Positions 25,339 to 33,763 of a stretch of DNA of 64,000 nt are shown here, piece by piece. The stretch is from contig NZ_JAACYW010000021.1 in the NCBI RefSeq assembly GCF_015356825.1, forward strand, positions 1 to 64,000, read 5' to 3'. The notes beneath the pieces were generated by a model. It worked only from the letters and a program-made list of their open reading frames with translations. It ran no database searches and had not been told where the DNA came from. Positions within the stretch are counted from its first letter, which is position 1; each line of letters opens with the position of its first letter. The translations under genes and the position numbers were made by a program. This DNA comes from Catenulispora rubra (GTDB lineage: Bacteria; Actinomycetota; Actinomycetes; Streptomycetales; Catenulisporaceae).

Positions 25339-26241
25339 ATGCTGTGGGTGCTGGTGGGGGCGCTGCTCATGGCGTCTGCGGCGGCGGGGTGGTTCGCGCT
25401 TCTGCTGCGCCGGGAACGCGGGCGCTACGCCCGGGCCATCGAGGAGCGCGGGTGGCTGCTGGAGAAGGAGCGGGAGAGCGCCGCGCAGCAGGCCGTGGAC
25501 GGTGAGCGGGCGCGGATCGCGCGGGAGCTGCACGACATCGTCAGCCACAACGTGAGCATGATGCTGATTCAGGCGGGCGCGGCGCGGCAGGTGCTGGCGG
25601 CTTCCCCTCTCCTGACCGAAGCCACCGGGGAGCCGGCCGCGTCGGACGTGGCCGAGGACGCGTTGCTCGCAGTCGAGAGCGCGGGCCGCGAGACCATGAC
25701 CGAGCTGCGGCATCTGCTCGGCGTCCTGGCGCCGGCGCAGGACGGCCGCGACGACGACGGGCCCGGCCTCGCGCCACAGCCGACGCTGGCCCGGCTGTCA
25801 GCGCTCGTGGACAAGATCGCTTTCGCCGGGCTCCCCGTGGACGTGCGGATCTCCGGCGAGCCGCGCGCGCTGCCCGGCGGCATCGATTCGACGGCGTACC
25901 GGGTCGTGCAGGAGGCGTTGACCAACGCGCTCAAGCACGGCGGGTCGAGCGCTGAACTCACTGTCCGCTATGACGACCGCTATCTGCGGATCGAGGTTCT
26001 GACCACCGGCAGCGGCTCGCTGACCGAGCTCGGCGGTACCGTCTCCAGCGAGTCTCTGGGCACCGGCCGCGGCCTGATGGGCCTGAAAGAGCGCGTCGCG
26101 GTTTATGGCGGAGATCTGGATGCCCGCCGTCGCCTCGGCGGCGGCTTCCGAGTCCGCGCGAAGATACCTTTGGACACGCCCACCCGTCTCCCACCACCGC
26201 CCGTTATGGAGACGCTACGCGCCACTATGGACAAAAAATGA
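25339..26241 (+). CDS. Sensor histidine kinase (NarL-type system)
   Basis: A 300-aa HisKA_3-type kinase with one N-terminal transmembrane helix (residues 2-23) and almost no extracellular loop. It therefore probably senses within the membrane or through the adjacent ABC transporter. The phosphoacceptor is H65 in ARELHDIVSHN. The ATPase domain shows EALTNALKHG (N box) and GRGLMGLKERV (G box). GGGGATG precedes the ATG at 25339. It overlaps the response regulator gene by 4 nt (ATGA). The 84-bp gap to the ABC ATPase gene holds divergent promoters. Confidence 0.88.
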   Translation: MLWVLVGALLMASAAAGWFALLLRRERGRYARAIEERGWLLEKERESAAQQAVDGERARIARELHDIVSHNVSMMLIQAGAARQVLAASPLLTEATGEPAASDVAEDALLAVESAGRETMTELRHLLGVLAPAQDGRDDDGPGLAPQPTLARLSALVDKIAFAGLPVDVRISGEPRALPGGIDSTAYRVVQEALTNALKHGGSSAELTVRYDDRYLRIEVLTTGSGSLTELGGTVSSESLGTGRGLMGLKERVAVYGGDLDARRRLGGGFRVRAKIPLDTPTRLPPPPVMETLRATMDKK

Positions 26242-26921
26242 ATCCCCGCGTCCTGATAGCCGACGACCAAGCCCTGGTCCGCACCGGTTTCCGCATGATC
26301 CTGACCGCCAACGGCATCGACGTCCTCGGCGAGGTCTCCGACGGCCTGGAGGCGGTCGAGGCCGCCGCCAGGCTCAAGCCCGACGTGGTGCTGATGGACA
26401 TCCGCATGCCGAACCTCGACGGCCTGGAGGCCGCGCGCCGGATCCTGGCCGCCGACCCCCGGATCCGGATCCTGATGCTCACCACCTTCGACCTCGACGA
26501 GTACGTCTACGAGGCGCTGGCCGCCGGCGCGTCCGGCTTCCTGCTGAAGGACGTGACGCCCGAGCACCTGGTGGCCAGCGTGCGGCTGGTGGACACCGGC
26601 GACGCACTGCTGGCCCCGTCGATCACCCGGCGCCTGGTGGAGAAGTTCGCGGCCCCGGGCGGCGACCCGGCAAGCGCCCCGACGAGGACCCCCGCCATCC
26701 ACCGCGACCTGGCCGCGCTGACCCCGCGCGAGCGCGAGATCCTGGCCCTGATGGGCCGCGGGCTGTCCAACACCGAGCTGGCCGCACGGCTGGTGCTGTC
26801 CGAGGCGACGGTGAAGACGCACGTCGCGCACATCTTCACAAAACTCTCGCTCCGCGACCGGGCGCAGGCGGTGGTGGTCGCCTACGAGACCGGGCTGGTC
26901 GCGCCCGGCGACGAGGACTGA
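26238..26921 (+). CDS. NarL/LuxR-family response regulator
   Basis: A 227-aa two-domain regulator. The receiver domain has acidic residues D9/D10, phosphorylation site D54 (VVLMDIRMPNLDG), a Thr in LMLTTFD and Lys in LLKD. The LuxR-type helix-turn-helix (about 155-215) contains LTPREREILALMGRGLSN and SEATVKTHVAHIFTKL. It is the partner of the overlapping kinase and most likely controls the divergent ABC exporter. A similar regulator at 62222-62887 belongs to a second, parallel module. Confidence 0.92.
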   Translation: MNPRVLIADDQALVRTGFRMILTANGIDVLGEVSDGLEAVEAAARLKPDVVLMDIRMPNLDGLEAARRILAADPRIRILMLTTFDLDEYVYEALAAGASGFLLKDVTPEHLVASVRLVDTGDALLAPSITRRLVEKFAAPGGDPASAPTRTPAIHRDLAALTPREREILALMGRGLSNTELAARLVLSEATVKTHVAHIFTKLSLRDRAQAVVVAYETGLVAPGDED

Positions 26922-26928
26922 GGTCGGC

Positions 26929-26966
26929 GGCGGGGCCGCAACCACCCTGCACCCGCCGGCCCCGCC
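26929..26966 (+). terminator. Possible terminator after the response regulator gene
   Basis: A 10-bp inverted repeat (26929-26938 with 26957-26966) starts 8 nt after the response regulator stop codon. The loop is 18 nt and no T-run follows, so it is a modest candidate. The alkyltransferase-like gene converges from the other side. Confidence 0.4.
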
Positions 26967-27014
26967 GGATCTCCACCAATCCGTCATGCGCCCCGAAACC
27001 GGCGCCCGCTTGCT

Positions 27015-27386
27015 CTACTCCCCCGCGAAGTCCTTCGGCACCTCGTCCATCGCCCCGCGGCCCGGCGTCCCGTCCTCGCCCGGCGACCAGCGGGCCCGGA
27101 CCATGTCGATCCGGCCGCCGTCCGGCTTCAGCGGCGTGCCCTCCTCGCGGTAGTTGGCCAGCGCCTCGCGCTCGTGCCCGGGCAGGAGGCCGCCGTCGCT
27201 GCGCACCACGCGCCACCAGGGGGAACCGCCGCCGTACTTGGCCATCGCGGTGCCGACCTGGCGCGGGCCGCCCTCGCCGAGCCAGTCCGCGACGTCGCCG
27301 TAGGCCATCACCCGGCCCGGCGGGATCCGGTCCACCAGGTCGAACACCCGGTCCACGTACGGAGGCAGTTCGGGTGGTTTGCTCAC
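27015..27386 (-). CDS. MGMT-like alkyltransferase-like protein (ATL)
   Basis: A 123-aa homologue of the DNA-binding domain of O6-alkylguanine DNA methyltransferase. The helix-turn-helix region (GRVMAYGDVADWLGEGGPRQ) and the recognition loop are kept. The alkyl-acceptor PCHRV motif is replaced by PWWRVV, so the acceptor cysteine is missing. ATL proteins cannot remove the alkyl group; they bind the lesion and hand it to nucleotide excision repair. The GTG at 27386 has AGGAG with an 8-nt gap; an ATG two codons upstream would put the same site too close. Mycobacteria carry an MGMT-like gene at the same place. Confidence 0.85.
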   Translation of the reverse strand: MSKPPELPPYVDRVFDLVDRIPPGRVMAYGDVADWLGEGGPRQVGTAMAKYGGGSPWWRVVRSDGGLLPGHEREALANYREEGTPLKPDGGRIDMVRARWSPGEDGTPGRGAMDEVPKDFAGE

Positions 27387-27543
27387 TTCCATCACTCCTG
27401 TCGAGGTAATCCGCCGCGCCCCGGGGAACCCCCTCGTGGGACGATCAACCACAGTCGCCGCCTTCGCGGGGCGCCAGGGACTATCGTCCTTGTGTCCGAC
27501 GCGGCGCACCACGACGACAACAAGAGCAGAAAACAGGTGGACA

Positions 27544-30108
27544 GTGGCAGGGGAGCCCGGCACCACCTCACCGACCCGACCGGGTCCGGTCGAGGCCGCC
27601 ACGCCTGCCGTCAGCCTGCCCGCCGCGGGGTCGGGAGGTCCGGGTACGCCCCGGAAGCCCGGATCCGACGACAGCTCCGCCGCGCGCCGCGCCCGGCCGC
27701 CGACACCCGGCCGGCCGAACTCCGCGCCGGTCATCGACGAGCCGCCGGAGCCGCGCCGCATACGCCGCCCGGCCGATCTGCTCCGATCGGCGGCCAGCTT
27801 CGTCTTCATGCTCCTGTTCCTGGGCATCGGGATGGTCGCCGGCGGCACCACCCGAGGCGCGGAGTCGGACATCTCCAAGCTGTCCGCCGACCAGAAGCTC
27901 CCGCTGGGCCTCGTACTAGCAGTGACGTCGATGCTCCTCGCGGTGGTTCCCATCGTGCTGGCGATCGACCGCCTGTACCGGCGCGACTCGCGGCGCGTGG
28001 TGGACTCGGTGCTGGCCGCCGCGATGGCCTACCTGGGCGCGGTCGGACTGAACGCGCTGGTCGCCTCGCCGCACATGCCGAAGACCATCCGGGACGCGCT
28101 GACGCTGCCGACCAACGCCGCCGGGGACACCGCGGCGTTCCACATCTACCTGACGACCGTCGTGGCGTATCTGACGATCATCGGGTTCTCCAACCGGCAC
28201 AACTTCCAGACCGCGACCTGGATCGCGCTGATCGCCTACGGCGTGGTCACCCTGATCCAGGGCGACGCGACGATCATCAGCCTGGCCGAGACCGTCCTGC
28301 TGGGCCGGCTGGTGGCCTTCGGCTGGCGCTGGGTCCGCGGGGTGATCAACGACCGGCCGACCGGCGAGGCGGTGCATCAGGCGCTGTCCGCGGCCGGGCT
28401 GGGCCCGCTGTCGTGCCGCCGCGTCCCGGACACCGAGGACGTGCGGCGGTACGTCGTGGCCACCGAGGACCGCGGCGACGTCGACGCCATCGTCCTGGAC
28501 CGCGACCAGCAGGCCGCCGGCCTGGTGTACCGGCTCTACCGCCGGGCCCGGCTGCGCGGCCCTGCGCAGCGCCGCAACCTGCTGAGCCTGCGCCGGATGC
28601 TGGAGCAGGAGGCGCTGATGTCGTACGCGGTCACCGCCGCCGACGTCCGCACCCCGCGCCTGATGGCCGTGCGCGACCTCGGACCGGACACCGGCATGCT
28701 CGCCTACCAGCTGGTCCCGGGGCGCACGCTGGAGCAACTCACCGCCGACGAACTCACCGACGACCTGCTCAGCCAGCTCTGGAGCATGCTCGCCGAGCTG
28801 CACGAGCACCAGCTGGCGCACCGGCGGCTGTCGGCGCACGCGTTCCTGATCGACGAGGACGGCCGGCCCTGGCTGGCCGACCTGCGGCTGGGCGAGGTCG
28901 CGGCCGGCACGCTGTCGCGCCGCCTGGACACCGCCGAGATGCTGACCGTGACCAGCCTGTACTTCGGCTACGAGCGCAGCGTCGCGGCCGGCGTGACCAG
29001 GCTCGGCGAGGACGACATCGCCGCGGCGCTGCCGATGCTCCAGCCGGTGATCCTGACCCGCAACACCCGCGCCGCGCTGAAGAAGTCGAAGGGCCTGCTG
29101 AGCAACATCCAGGAGGCGGTCCAGGCCCTGCACCCCTCGGTGGAGCCGGAGCCGGTGAAGCTGGAGCGCTTCGGGCCCCGCACCCTGTTCTCGGTGGTGG
29201 GCCTGGCCTTCGCGGCGTACCTGCTGCTGGCCTCGAACTACTCGTGGTCCAGCCTCAGCGCGGTGAACTGGTGGTGGACCGGCGCGGTGGCGCTGGCCTC
29301 GGCGGGGACGTACCTCGCGGCGGCGATGGCCCTGGACGGCTTCGTCCCCGAGAACCTGCGCTGGCACCGCACGGTGCTGTCACAGGTGGCGGCCTCCTTC
29401 GTGACCCTGGTGGCCCCCGCGGCGGTCGGCGGCGTAGCGGTGAACACCCGCTACCTGCAACGCACCGGCATCCCGACCCGCGCGGCGGTCACAGCCGTCG
29501 GCGCCCAGCAGATCATGGGCCTGGTCCAGCACCTCCTGCTGATCCTGATCTTCGGCGTCATCGCCGGCAGCTCCGGCGACAACAGCGGCGGCGGCTCCCA
29601 CGCCTCCAGCGCGACCCTGATCGCCATCATCCTGGCCCTGGCCCTCCTGGTCCTCCTGATCGCGACGATCCCCCAACTCCGCCGCTTCGCGGTGAACCGC
29701 CTCCGCCCCCTGGTGGCCGGCATCATCCCGCGCATGATGGACGTGGCGCAGAACCCGATCAAACTCGCCACCGGCCTCGGCGGCACGGTCCTGCTGTCCC
29801 TGCTCTACATCTTCGCCCTCTGGGCCTCCATCCAGGCCTCGGCAACAGACGACCGGGCAGCAAAGATCAACTTCGCAGTCGTAGCGGTGGTCTTCCTCAC
29901 CGCACAGGCCGCAGGCTCCATCGTCCCCACCCCCGGCGGCGTCGGCGGCGTCGAAGGCGCGCTGATCGGCGCCCTGACGACCTTCGGCCGCCTGGACACA
30001 GGCCTGGCGACGACGGCGGTGCTGCTCTTCCGGCTGATGACGTTCTGGCTGCCAGTGCTGCCGGGATGGATCGCCTACAACTACATGACACGGCGCGGGG
30101 AGTTGTAG
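27544..30108 (+). CDS. Membrane protein fusing a pseudokinase-like domain to a flippase-like domain
   Basis: An 854-aa protein. A Pro/Arg-rich N-terminus (1-75) precedes several membrane helices (about 82-245). A soluble region resembling aminoglycoside-phosphotransferase kinases follows (about 270-530), and then a lysylphosphatidylglycerol-synthase-type transmembrane domain (about 545-852, containing GGVAVNTRYLQRTGIP and PTPGGVGGVEGAL). In the kinase part, the catalytic loop reads LAHRRLSAHAFLIDEDG and the metal motif reads LADL. The usual catalytic Asp is thus absent and it is probably inactive. There is no C-terminal aminoacyl-transfer domain, so it is not an MprF enzyme. A role in lipid or glycoconjugate transport is inferred. 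GTG at 27544 follows CAGGTGG. Confidence 0.8.
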   Translation: MAGEPGTTSPTRPGPVEAATPAVSLPAAGSGGPGTPRKPGSDDSSAARRARPPTPGRPNSAPVIDEPPEPRRIRRPADLLRSAASFVFMLLFLGIGMVAGGTTRGAESDISKLSADQKLPLGLVLAVTSMLLAVVPIVLAIDRLYRRDSRRVVDSVLAAAMAYLGAVGLNALVASPHMPKTIRDALTLPTNAAGDTAAFHIYLTTVVAYLTIIGFSNRHNFQTATWIALIAYGVVTLIQGDATIISLAETVLLGRLVAFGWRWVRGVINDRPTGEAVHQALSAAGLGPLSCRRVPDTEDVRRYVVATEDRGDVDAIVLDRDQQAAGLVYRLYRRARLRGPAQRRNLLSLRRMLEQEALMSYAVTAADVRTPRLMAVRDLGPDTGMLAYQLVPGRTLEQLTADELTDDLLSQLWSMLAELHEHQLAHRRLSAHAFLIDEDGRPWLADLRLGEVAAGTLSRRLDTAEMLTVTSLYFGYERSVAAGVTRLGEDDIAAALPMLQPVILTRNTRAALKKSKGLLSNIQEAVQALHPSVEPEPVKLERFGPRTLFSVVGLAFAAYLLLASNYSWSSLSAVNWWWTGAVALASAGTYLAAAMALDGFVPENLRWHRTVLSQVAASFVTLVAPAAVGGVAVNTRYLQRTGIPTRAAVTAVGAQQIMGLVQHLLLILIFGVIAGSSGDNSGGGSHASSATLIAIILALALLVLLIATIPQLRRFAVNRLRPLVAGIIPRMMDVAQNPIKLATGLGGTVLLSLLYIFALWASIQASATDDRAAKINFAVVAVVFLTAQAAGSIVPTPGGVGGVEGALIGALTTFGRLDTGLATTAVLLFRLMTFWLPVLPGWIAYNYMTRRGEL

Positions 30109-30138
30109 CGGTCACCCGATCGTGGGATTCGGGTTGAG

Positions 30139-30154
30139 GGATTCAGGCGAATCC
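30139..30154 (+). terminator. Short hairpin after the flippase-like gene
   Basis: A 6-bp perfect stem (GGATTC and GAATCC) with a 4-nt loop about 30 nt past the stop codon, in a relatively AT-rich stretch. The stem is short, so termination is uncertain. It also stands between convergent genes. Confidence 0.3.
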
Positions 30155-30253
30155 GGGCATACTTTGTCGTGTTGAACCAGCCGCGCCCACGAAGGGCCGG
30201 AAGTGAAGCCGGGTGTGACCAGACGGAGGTCGGTGCCCCGGCTTCGCGCATGT

Positions 30254-30826
30254 TCAGGGCTCGTGGACCTCGACGACCCGGCACTTGCCGGCAAGCGCCA
30301 CCCAGTGGTCGCAGGTCCCGCCCAGCCACCACATGAACGCGCCCGCGATGATGTCGGCGAGCCACAGACAAGGCTCCGCGACCGCAGGCAGGAAATCCAC
30401 CCGCACCATCGCCTCGGGACGCTTCGCCCGCCGCCATGCTGCGATCACCTGCATGTCCTTGCGGTCCTCCGCCTGCCGCGACTCGAACACAACCCGCCCC
30501 GCCTCAAGACTGTGAAGCTCCCGAAGAAGCTGCGACAGGCAGTAACGGCGAGCGCGTTCACTCTCGACCCGGGCGTCGTGCATCATCACCGTGGCGACGG
30601 CGCAAATCGGCAGCGACCCCACCGCCGCAGCGATGGCCGGGAGCCGCTCCGGCCGTTCGCGGCGCCAATGGAGGGTCTTGTCCTTTCCGCTCCGCAACCC
30701 GCGCAACTCGCTGCGGATGCCGTCCAGATCGGCATCCGCCACCACCACACCGACCAGCGTGTACACGCACACTGACTCGCCCCGCCGTCGACGGTAGCTC
30801 TCATCCACATAAGCCGTCAGCACCAC
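30254..30826 (-). CDS. DUF3800-like hypothetical protein
   Basis: About 190 aa. It opens with VLTAYVDESY, the conserved start of DUF3800-type proteins, which are thought to have an RNase H-like fold. Later acidic and Trp-rich segments (FLPAVAEPCLWLADIIAGAFMWWL) also resemble that group, in which an Asp near the end completes the putative active site. Function is unknown; relatives often sit in mobile or defence regions. GTG at 30826 is chosen because TACGCT lies 7 nt upstream; the frame runs on to 30895. The DNA on both sides (30112-30200 and 30827-30930) is AT-richer than average, which may mark an insertion. Confidence 0.6.
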   Translation of the reverse strand: MVLTAYVDESYRRRRGESVCVYTLVGVVVADADLDGIRSELRGLRSGKDKTLHWRRERPERLPAIAAAVGSLPICAVATVMMHDARVESERARRYCLSQLLRELHSLEAGRVVFESRQAEDRKDMQVIAAWRRAKRPEAMVRVDFLPAVAEPCLWLADIIAGAFMWWLGGTCDHWVALAGKCRVVEVHEP

Positions 30827-30926
30827 GCCGATCAGCGTATTGACCCACAAACACGTCGACCGCCGCCCCAAGCGTGAGGCGACGGTCAACTCCACTCAAA
30901 CGAGCGAAAAATCAGTGCGAAGCCAA

Positions 30927-32108
30927 TCAGTACGAAGGCTTCTCCGGCTCGATCTGGTTCACCCAGGCCAGGACGCCGCCGCCGACGTGCACCGCGTCCT
31001 TGTAGCCCGCCGCGTGCACCACGGCCAGCGCCTCGGCCGACCGGACGCCGCTCTTGCAGTGCAGGACGATGCGCTTCGTCGGGTCCAGCTTCTCCAGCGC
31101 GCCGCCCATCAGGAACTCGCCCTTGGGGATCAGGGTGGCGCCGGGGATGTTGACGATCTCGTACTCGTTCGGCTCGCGGACGTCGATGAGCTGGATCTTC
31201 TCGTCGGTGTCCAGCCACTCCTTCAGCTGCTTGACGGTGATGGTCGAGTCCTTCGCCGCGTCGGCCGCCTCTTCGGAGATGGCGCCGCAGAAGGCCTCGT
31301 AGTCGATCAGCTCGGTGACGGTCGGGTGCTCGCCGCAGATTGCGCAGTCCGGGTCCTTGCGGACCTTCACCTGGCGGTAGGTCATCTCCAGGGCGTCGTA
31401 GATCATCAGGCGGCCGACCAGCGGTTCGCCGATGCCGGTGAGGAGCTTGATGGCCTCGGTGACCTGGATGGAGCCGATCGAGGCGCACAGCACGCCCAGG
31501 ACGCCGCCCTCGGCGCAGCTGGGGACCATGCCCGGCGGCGGGGGCTCGGGGTACAGGCAGCGGTAGCAGGGCCCGTACTCGGACCAGAAGACCGAGGCCT
31601 GGCCGTCGAAGCGGTAGATCGAGCCCCAGACGTAGGGCTTGTTCAGCAGCACGCAGGCGTCGTTGACCAGGTAGCGGGTCGCGAAGTTGTCCGTGCCGTC
31701 GACGATCAGGTCGTACTGCGCGAACAGCTCCATCACGTTCGTCGAGTCCAGGCGCTCCTCGTGCAGGTTGACCTGCACCAGAGGGTTGATCTCCTTGATC
31801 GAGTCGCGCGCGGACTCGGCCTTGGAGCGGCCGATGTCGCTCTGGCCGTGGATGACCTGGCGCTGCAGGTTGGACTCGTCGACGACGTCGAACTCGACGA
31901 TGCCCAGCGTGCCCACGCCGGCCGCGGCCAGGTACAGCAGCGTCGGGGAGCCCAGGCCCCCGGCGCCGACGCACAGCACCTTGGCGTTCTTCAACCGCTT
32001 CTGGCCCGCCATGCCCACGTCGGGGATGATCAGGTGGCGCGAGTAGCGGCGCACCTCTTCAACGCTCAGGTCCGCGGCCGGCTCGACCAGCGGGGGTAGG
32101 TTGCTCAC
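30927..32108 (-). CDS. moeZ: Adenylyltransferase/sulfurtransferase MoeZ
   Basis: A 393-aa fusion of a ThiF/MoeB adenylation domain (1-275) and a C-terminal rhodanese domain (about 290-393). The nucleotide site is CVGAGGLGSP. The zinc-binding pairs are CYRC and CAIC, and the Cys loop SCAEGG is present. The rhodanese active-site Cys sits in HCKSGVRS. MoeZ adenylates the C-terminal Gly of small sulfur-carrier proteins and then transfers sulfur, serving molybdopterin, thiamine, cysteine and secondary metabolism. GTG at 32108 has GGGAG 6-7 nt upstream. M. tuberculosis moeB1 lies in the same neighbourhood next to a tetR gene. Confidence 0.93.
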   Translation of the reverse strand: MSNLPPLVEPAADLSVEEVRRYSRHLIIPDVGMAGQKRLKNAKVLCVGAGGLGSPTLLYLAAAGVGTLGIVEFDVVDESNLQRQVIHGQSDIGRSKAESARDSIKEINPLVQVNLHEERLDSTNVMELFAQYDLIVDGTDNFATRYLVNDACVLLNKPYVWGSIYRFDGQASVFWSEYGPCYRCLYPEPPPPGMVPSCAEGGVLGVLCASIGSIQVTEAIKLLTGIGEPLVGRLMIYDALEMTYRQVKVRKDPDCAICGEHPTVTELIDYEAFCGAISEEAADAAKDSTITVKQLKEWLDTDEKIQLIDVREPNEYEIVNIPGATLIPKGEFLMGGALEKLDPTKRIVLHCKSGVRSAEALAVVHAAGYKDAVHVGGGVLAWVNQIEPEKPSY

Positions 32109-32344
32109 AACATCTCCCAGAGAAGTCTTCGAAGCGCCTGGGGGTAATCCGCGGCATTCAACGACAACCGTCGCATGCCCCGCTCGATTCCCGGGCCCGC
32201 CGTCCACTTCGCGAGACCGCCGGGCGGCGGTCTCCGGCGGCGCTTACCTGCGATCAACGTGCCTGGCCACGGCTTGGTGGACCAGCACCGCACCGGCGGC
32301 AGTCCACCGGTCGACCATCCCTGGACCGACCGGGTGGAAACAAC

Positions 32345-32361
32345 CTACTCGCGCGTAGACT
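32345..32361 (+). promoter_or_regulatory. Promoter/operator of the tetR gene at 32369
   Basis: TAGACT (32356-32361) lies 7 nt before the ATG. The half-sites CTAC and GTAG (32345-32348, 32355-32358) enclose a CG-rich centre and overlap the -10 box, a plausible autorepression site. The 32109-32344 stretch upstream contains no gene I can support. Confidence 0.4.
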
Positions 32362-32368
32362 GCTGACC

Positions 32369-33019
32369 ATGACCACTACCGACGCCGCCTACGCGGACAC
32401 CGGCACGTCCCGGCAACGGTCCGCCAGGCTGCCTCGGAGCGCCCGCCGCAACCAGCTCCTGGGCGCGGCCGAAGAGGTGTTCGTCGCGCAGGGCTACCAC
32501 GCCGCCGCGATGGACGACATCGCCGAGCGCGCCGGCGTCAGCAAGCCGGTGCTCTACCAGCACTTCCCGGGCAAGCTCGAGCTCTACCTGGCACTGCTGG
32601 ACAAGCACTGCGACGCCCTGGTCGCGCAGGTCCGCAGCGCTCTGGCCTCCACCAGCGACAACAAGCTGCGGGTGGCCGCCACCATCGGCGCCTACTTCGA
32701 CTACGTCGAGCACGAGAGCGGCGCCTTCCGCCTGGTCTTCGAGTCCGACCTGAACAACGAGGCGGCGGTCCGCGAGCGCACCCACCGCGTCACCCAGGAG
32801 TGCGCCGAGGCGATCCGCGACGTCATCGCCACCGACACCGGCCTGTCCGACGAGGAGTCGATGCTGCTGGCCGTCGGCCTGACCGGGATCGCGCACGTCA
32901 CCGCCCGGTACTGGCTGTCCACCGAGGGCGGCCAGATCCCCCGCGACGCCGCGGCACGGATCGTGTCGCAGCTGGCGTGGCGCGGCATCGGGAACTTCCC
33001 GCGCAAGGATTCTGTCTAG
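32369..33019 (+). CDS. TetR-family transcriptional regulator
   Basis: A 216-aa repressor-type protein. The N-terminal helix-turn-helix (about 27-75) contains AAEEVFVAQGYHAAAMDDIAE and VSKPVLYQHFPGKLELYLAL. The C-terminal helical domain binds an unknown ligand and mediates dimerisation. A TetR gene holds the same place between moeB1 and the DUF3107 gene in M. tuberculosis, so this is a conserved member of the block, not a local drug-efflux regulator. TAGACT 7 nt before the ATG and the lack of a Shine-Dalgarno sequence suggest a leaderless transcript. Targets unknown. Confidence 0.92.
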   Translation: MTTTDAAYADTGTSRQRSARLPRSARRNQLLGAAEEVFVAQGYHAAAMDDIAERAGVSKPVLYQHFPGKLELYLALLDKHCDALVAQVRSALASTSDNKLRVAATIGAYFDYVEHESGAFRLVFESDLNNEAAVRERTHRVTQECAEAIRDVIATDTGLSDEESMLLAVGLTGIAHVTARYWLSTEGGQIPRDAAARIVSQLAWRGIGNFPRKDSV

Positions 33020-33104
33020 ATAGCTGGCACGCTAGGACCGTCGGCGACGATGTCGCAGTCGCCGGCGTGCCGCTACGAGCACTCGAGCACTTAAGGAAGC
33101 CTTC

Positions 33105-33329
33105 GTGGAAATCAAGATCGGCATCCAGAACACAGCCCGTGAGCTGAACCTGGAGTCCAACCAGTCGTCCGAAGAGGTGGAGGCCGCCGTGGCCGCCGCG
33201 CTCAAGGACGGTGGCGTGCTGACCCTGACCGACGACAAGGACCGCAAGGTCCTGGTCCCCGGGGACAAGATCGCCTACGTCGAGCTCGGCGAGCCCACCG
33301 GCCGCCGCGTCGGCTTCGGGGCGATCTGA
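33105..33329 (+). CDS. DUF3107 small conserved protein
   Basis: A 74-aa protein matching the DUF3107 family: MEIKIGIQNTARELNLESN at the start and GRRVGFGAI at the end are characteristic. The family is nearly universal in actinobacteria (M. tuberculosis Rv3208A is an example) and always small. Its function is not known. The GTG at 33105 has AAGGAAG about 6 nt upstream. It lies 86 bp after the tetR gene and is probably read from its own promoter or the same transcript. Confidence 0.88.
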   Translation: MEIKIGIQNTARELNLESNQSSEEVEAAVAAALKDGGVLTLTDDKDRKVLVPGDKIAYVELGEPTGRRVGFGAI

Positions 33330-33366
33330 CCCGATTCGGGAGTTTTCGGTGGGGTAGAAGAGGCGC

Positions 33367-33633
33367 ATGTCCTTTTTCGCTCTACTGTGGCTGGCGGCCC
33401 TGGGGCTCGGTATCGGTGCCCTGGGCCGCGCCGTCGTCAAGCACGGCACCCCGATGGCGACGTGGATGACCGCCGTGGTCGGGGTGGTCGGGGCCGTCGG
33501 CGGCGGCTCGATCATCCACGCGATCCTCGGCGACGGGCACACCTTCGTCGCCACCATGCTCGGCGCCGCTTTGGCCGCGCTGCTGGTGATGGCGATCACG
33601 AGCTGGCAGCGGACCCGCGGCGAGGGTTCCTGA
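33367..33633 (+). CDS. Small three-helix membrane protein (GlsB/YeaQ-like plan)
   Basis: An 88-aa integral membrane protein with helices at about 3-22, 32-53 and 60-78, separated by short loops, and a basic C-terminus. Its size and Gly-rich helices (LGLGIGALGRAVV, VVGVVGAVGGGSI) recall the GlsB/YeaQ transglycosylase-associated stress protein family, but the match is by pattern only. GAGG precedes the ATG. It follows the DUF3107 gene by 37 bp and may be in the same transcript. Function unknown. Confidence 0.7.
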   Translation: MSFFALLWLAALGLGIGALGRAVVKHGTPMATWMTAVVGVVGAVGGGSIIHAILGDGHTFVATMLGAALAALLVMAITSWQRTRGEGS

Positions 33634-33763
33634 CCCAGCCGGCGGCGACGAAGGCCCGCAGTCCGTCCGCTGGCGACGAGCGGCAAGCAGCGAGCAGCGA
33701 CGGTTCCCGATCCGCCCGCCGCCAGGTGTTCCGGTTAGGTGTTAACCCCCCGTACAGCACCGC

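Noticed and set aside
32105-32293. A 62-codon minus-strand frame upstream of moeZ as a separate gene
   Set aside because: It overlaps the moeZ start, has no ribosome site and no recognisable features.
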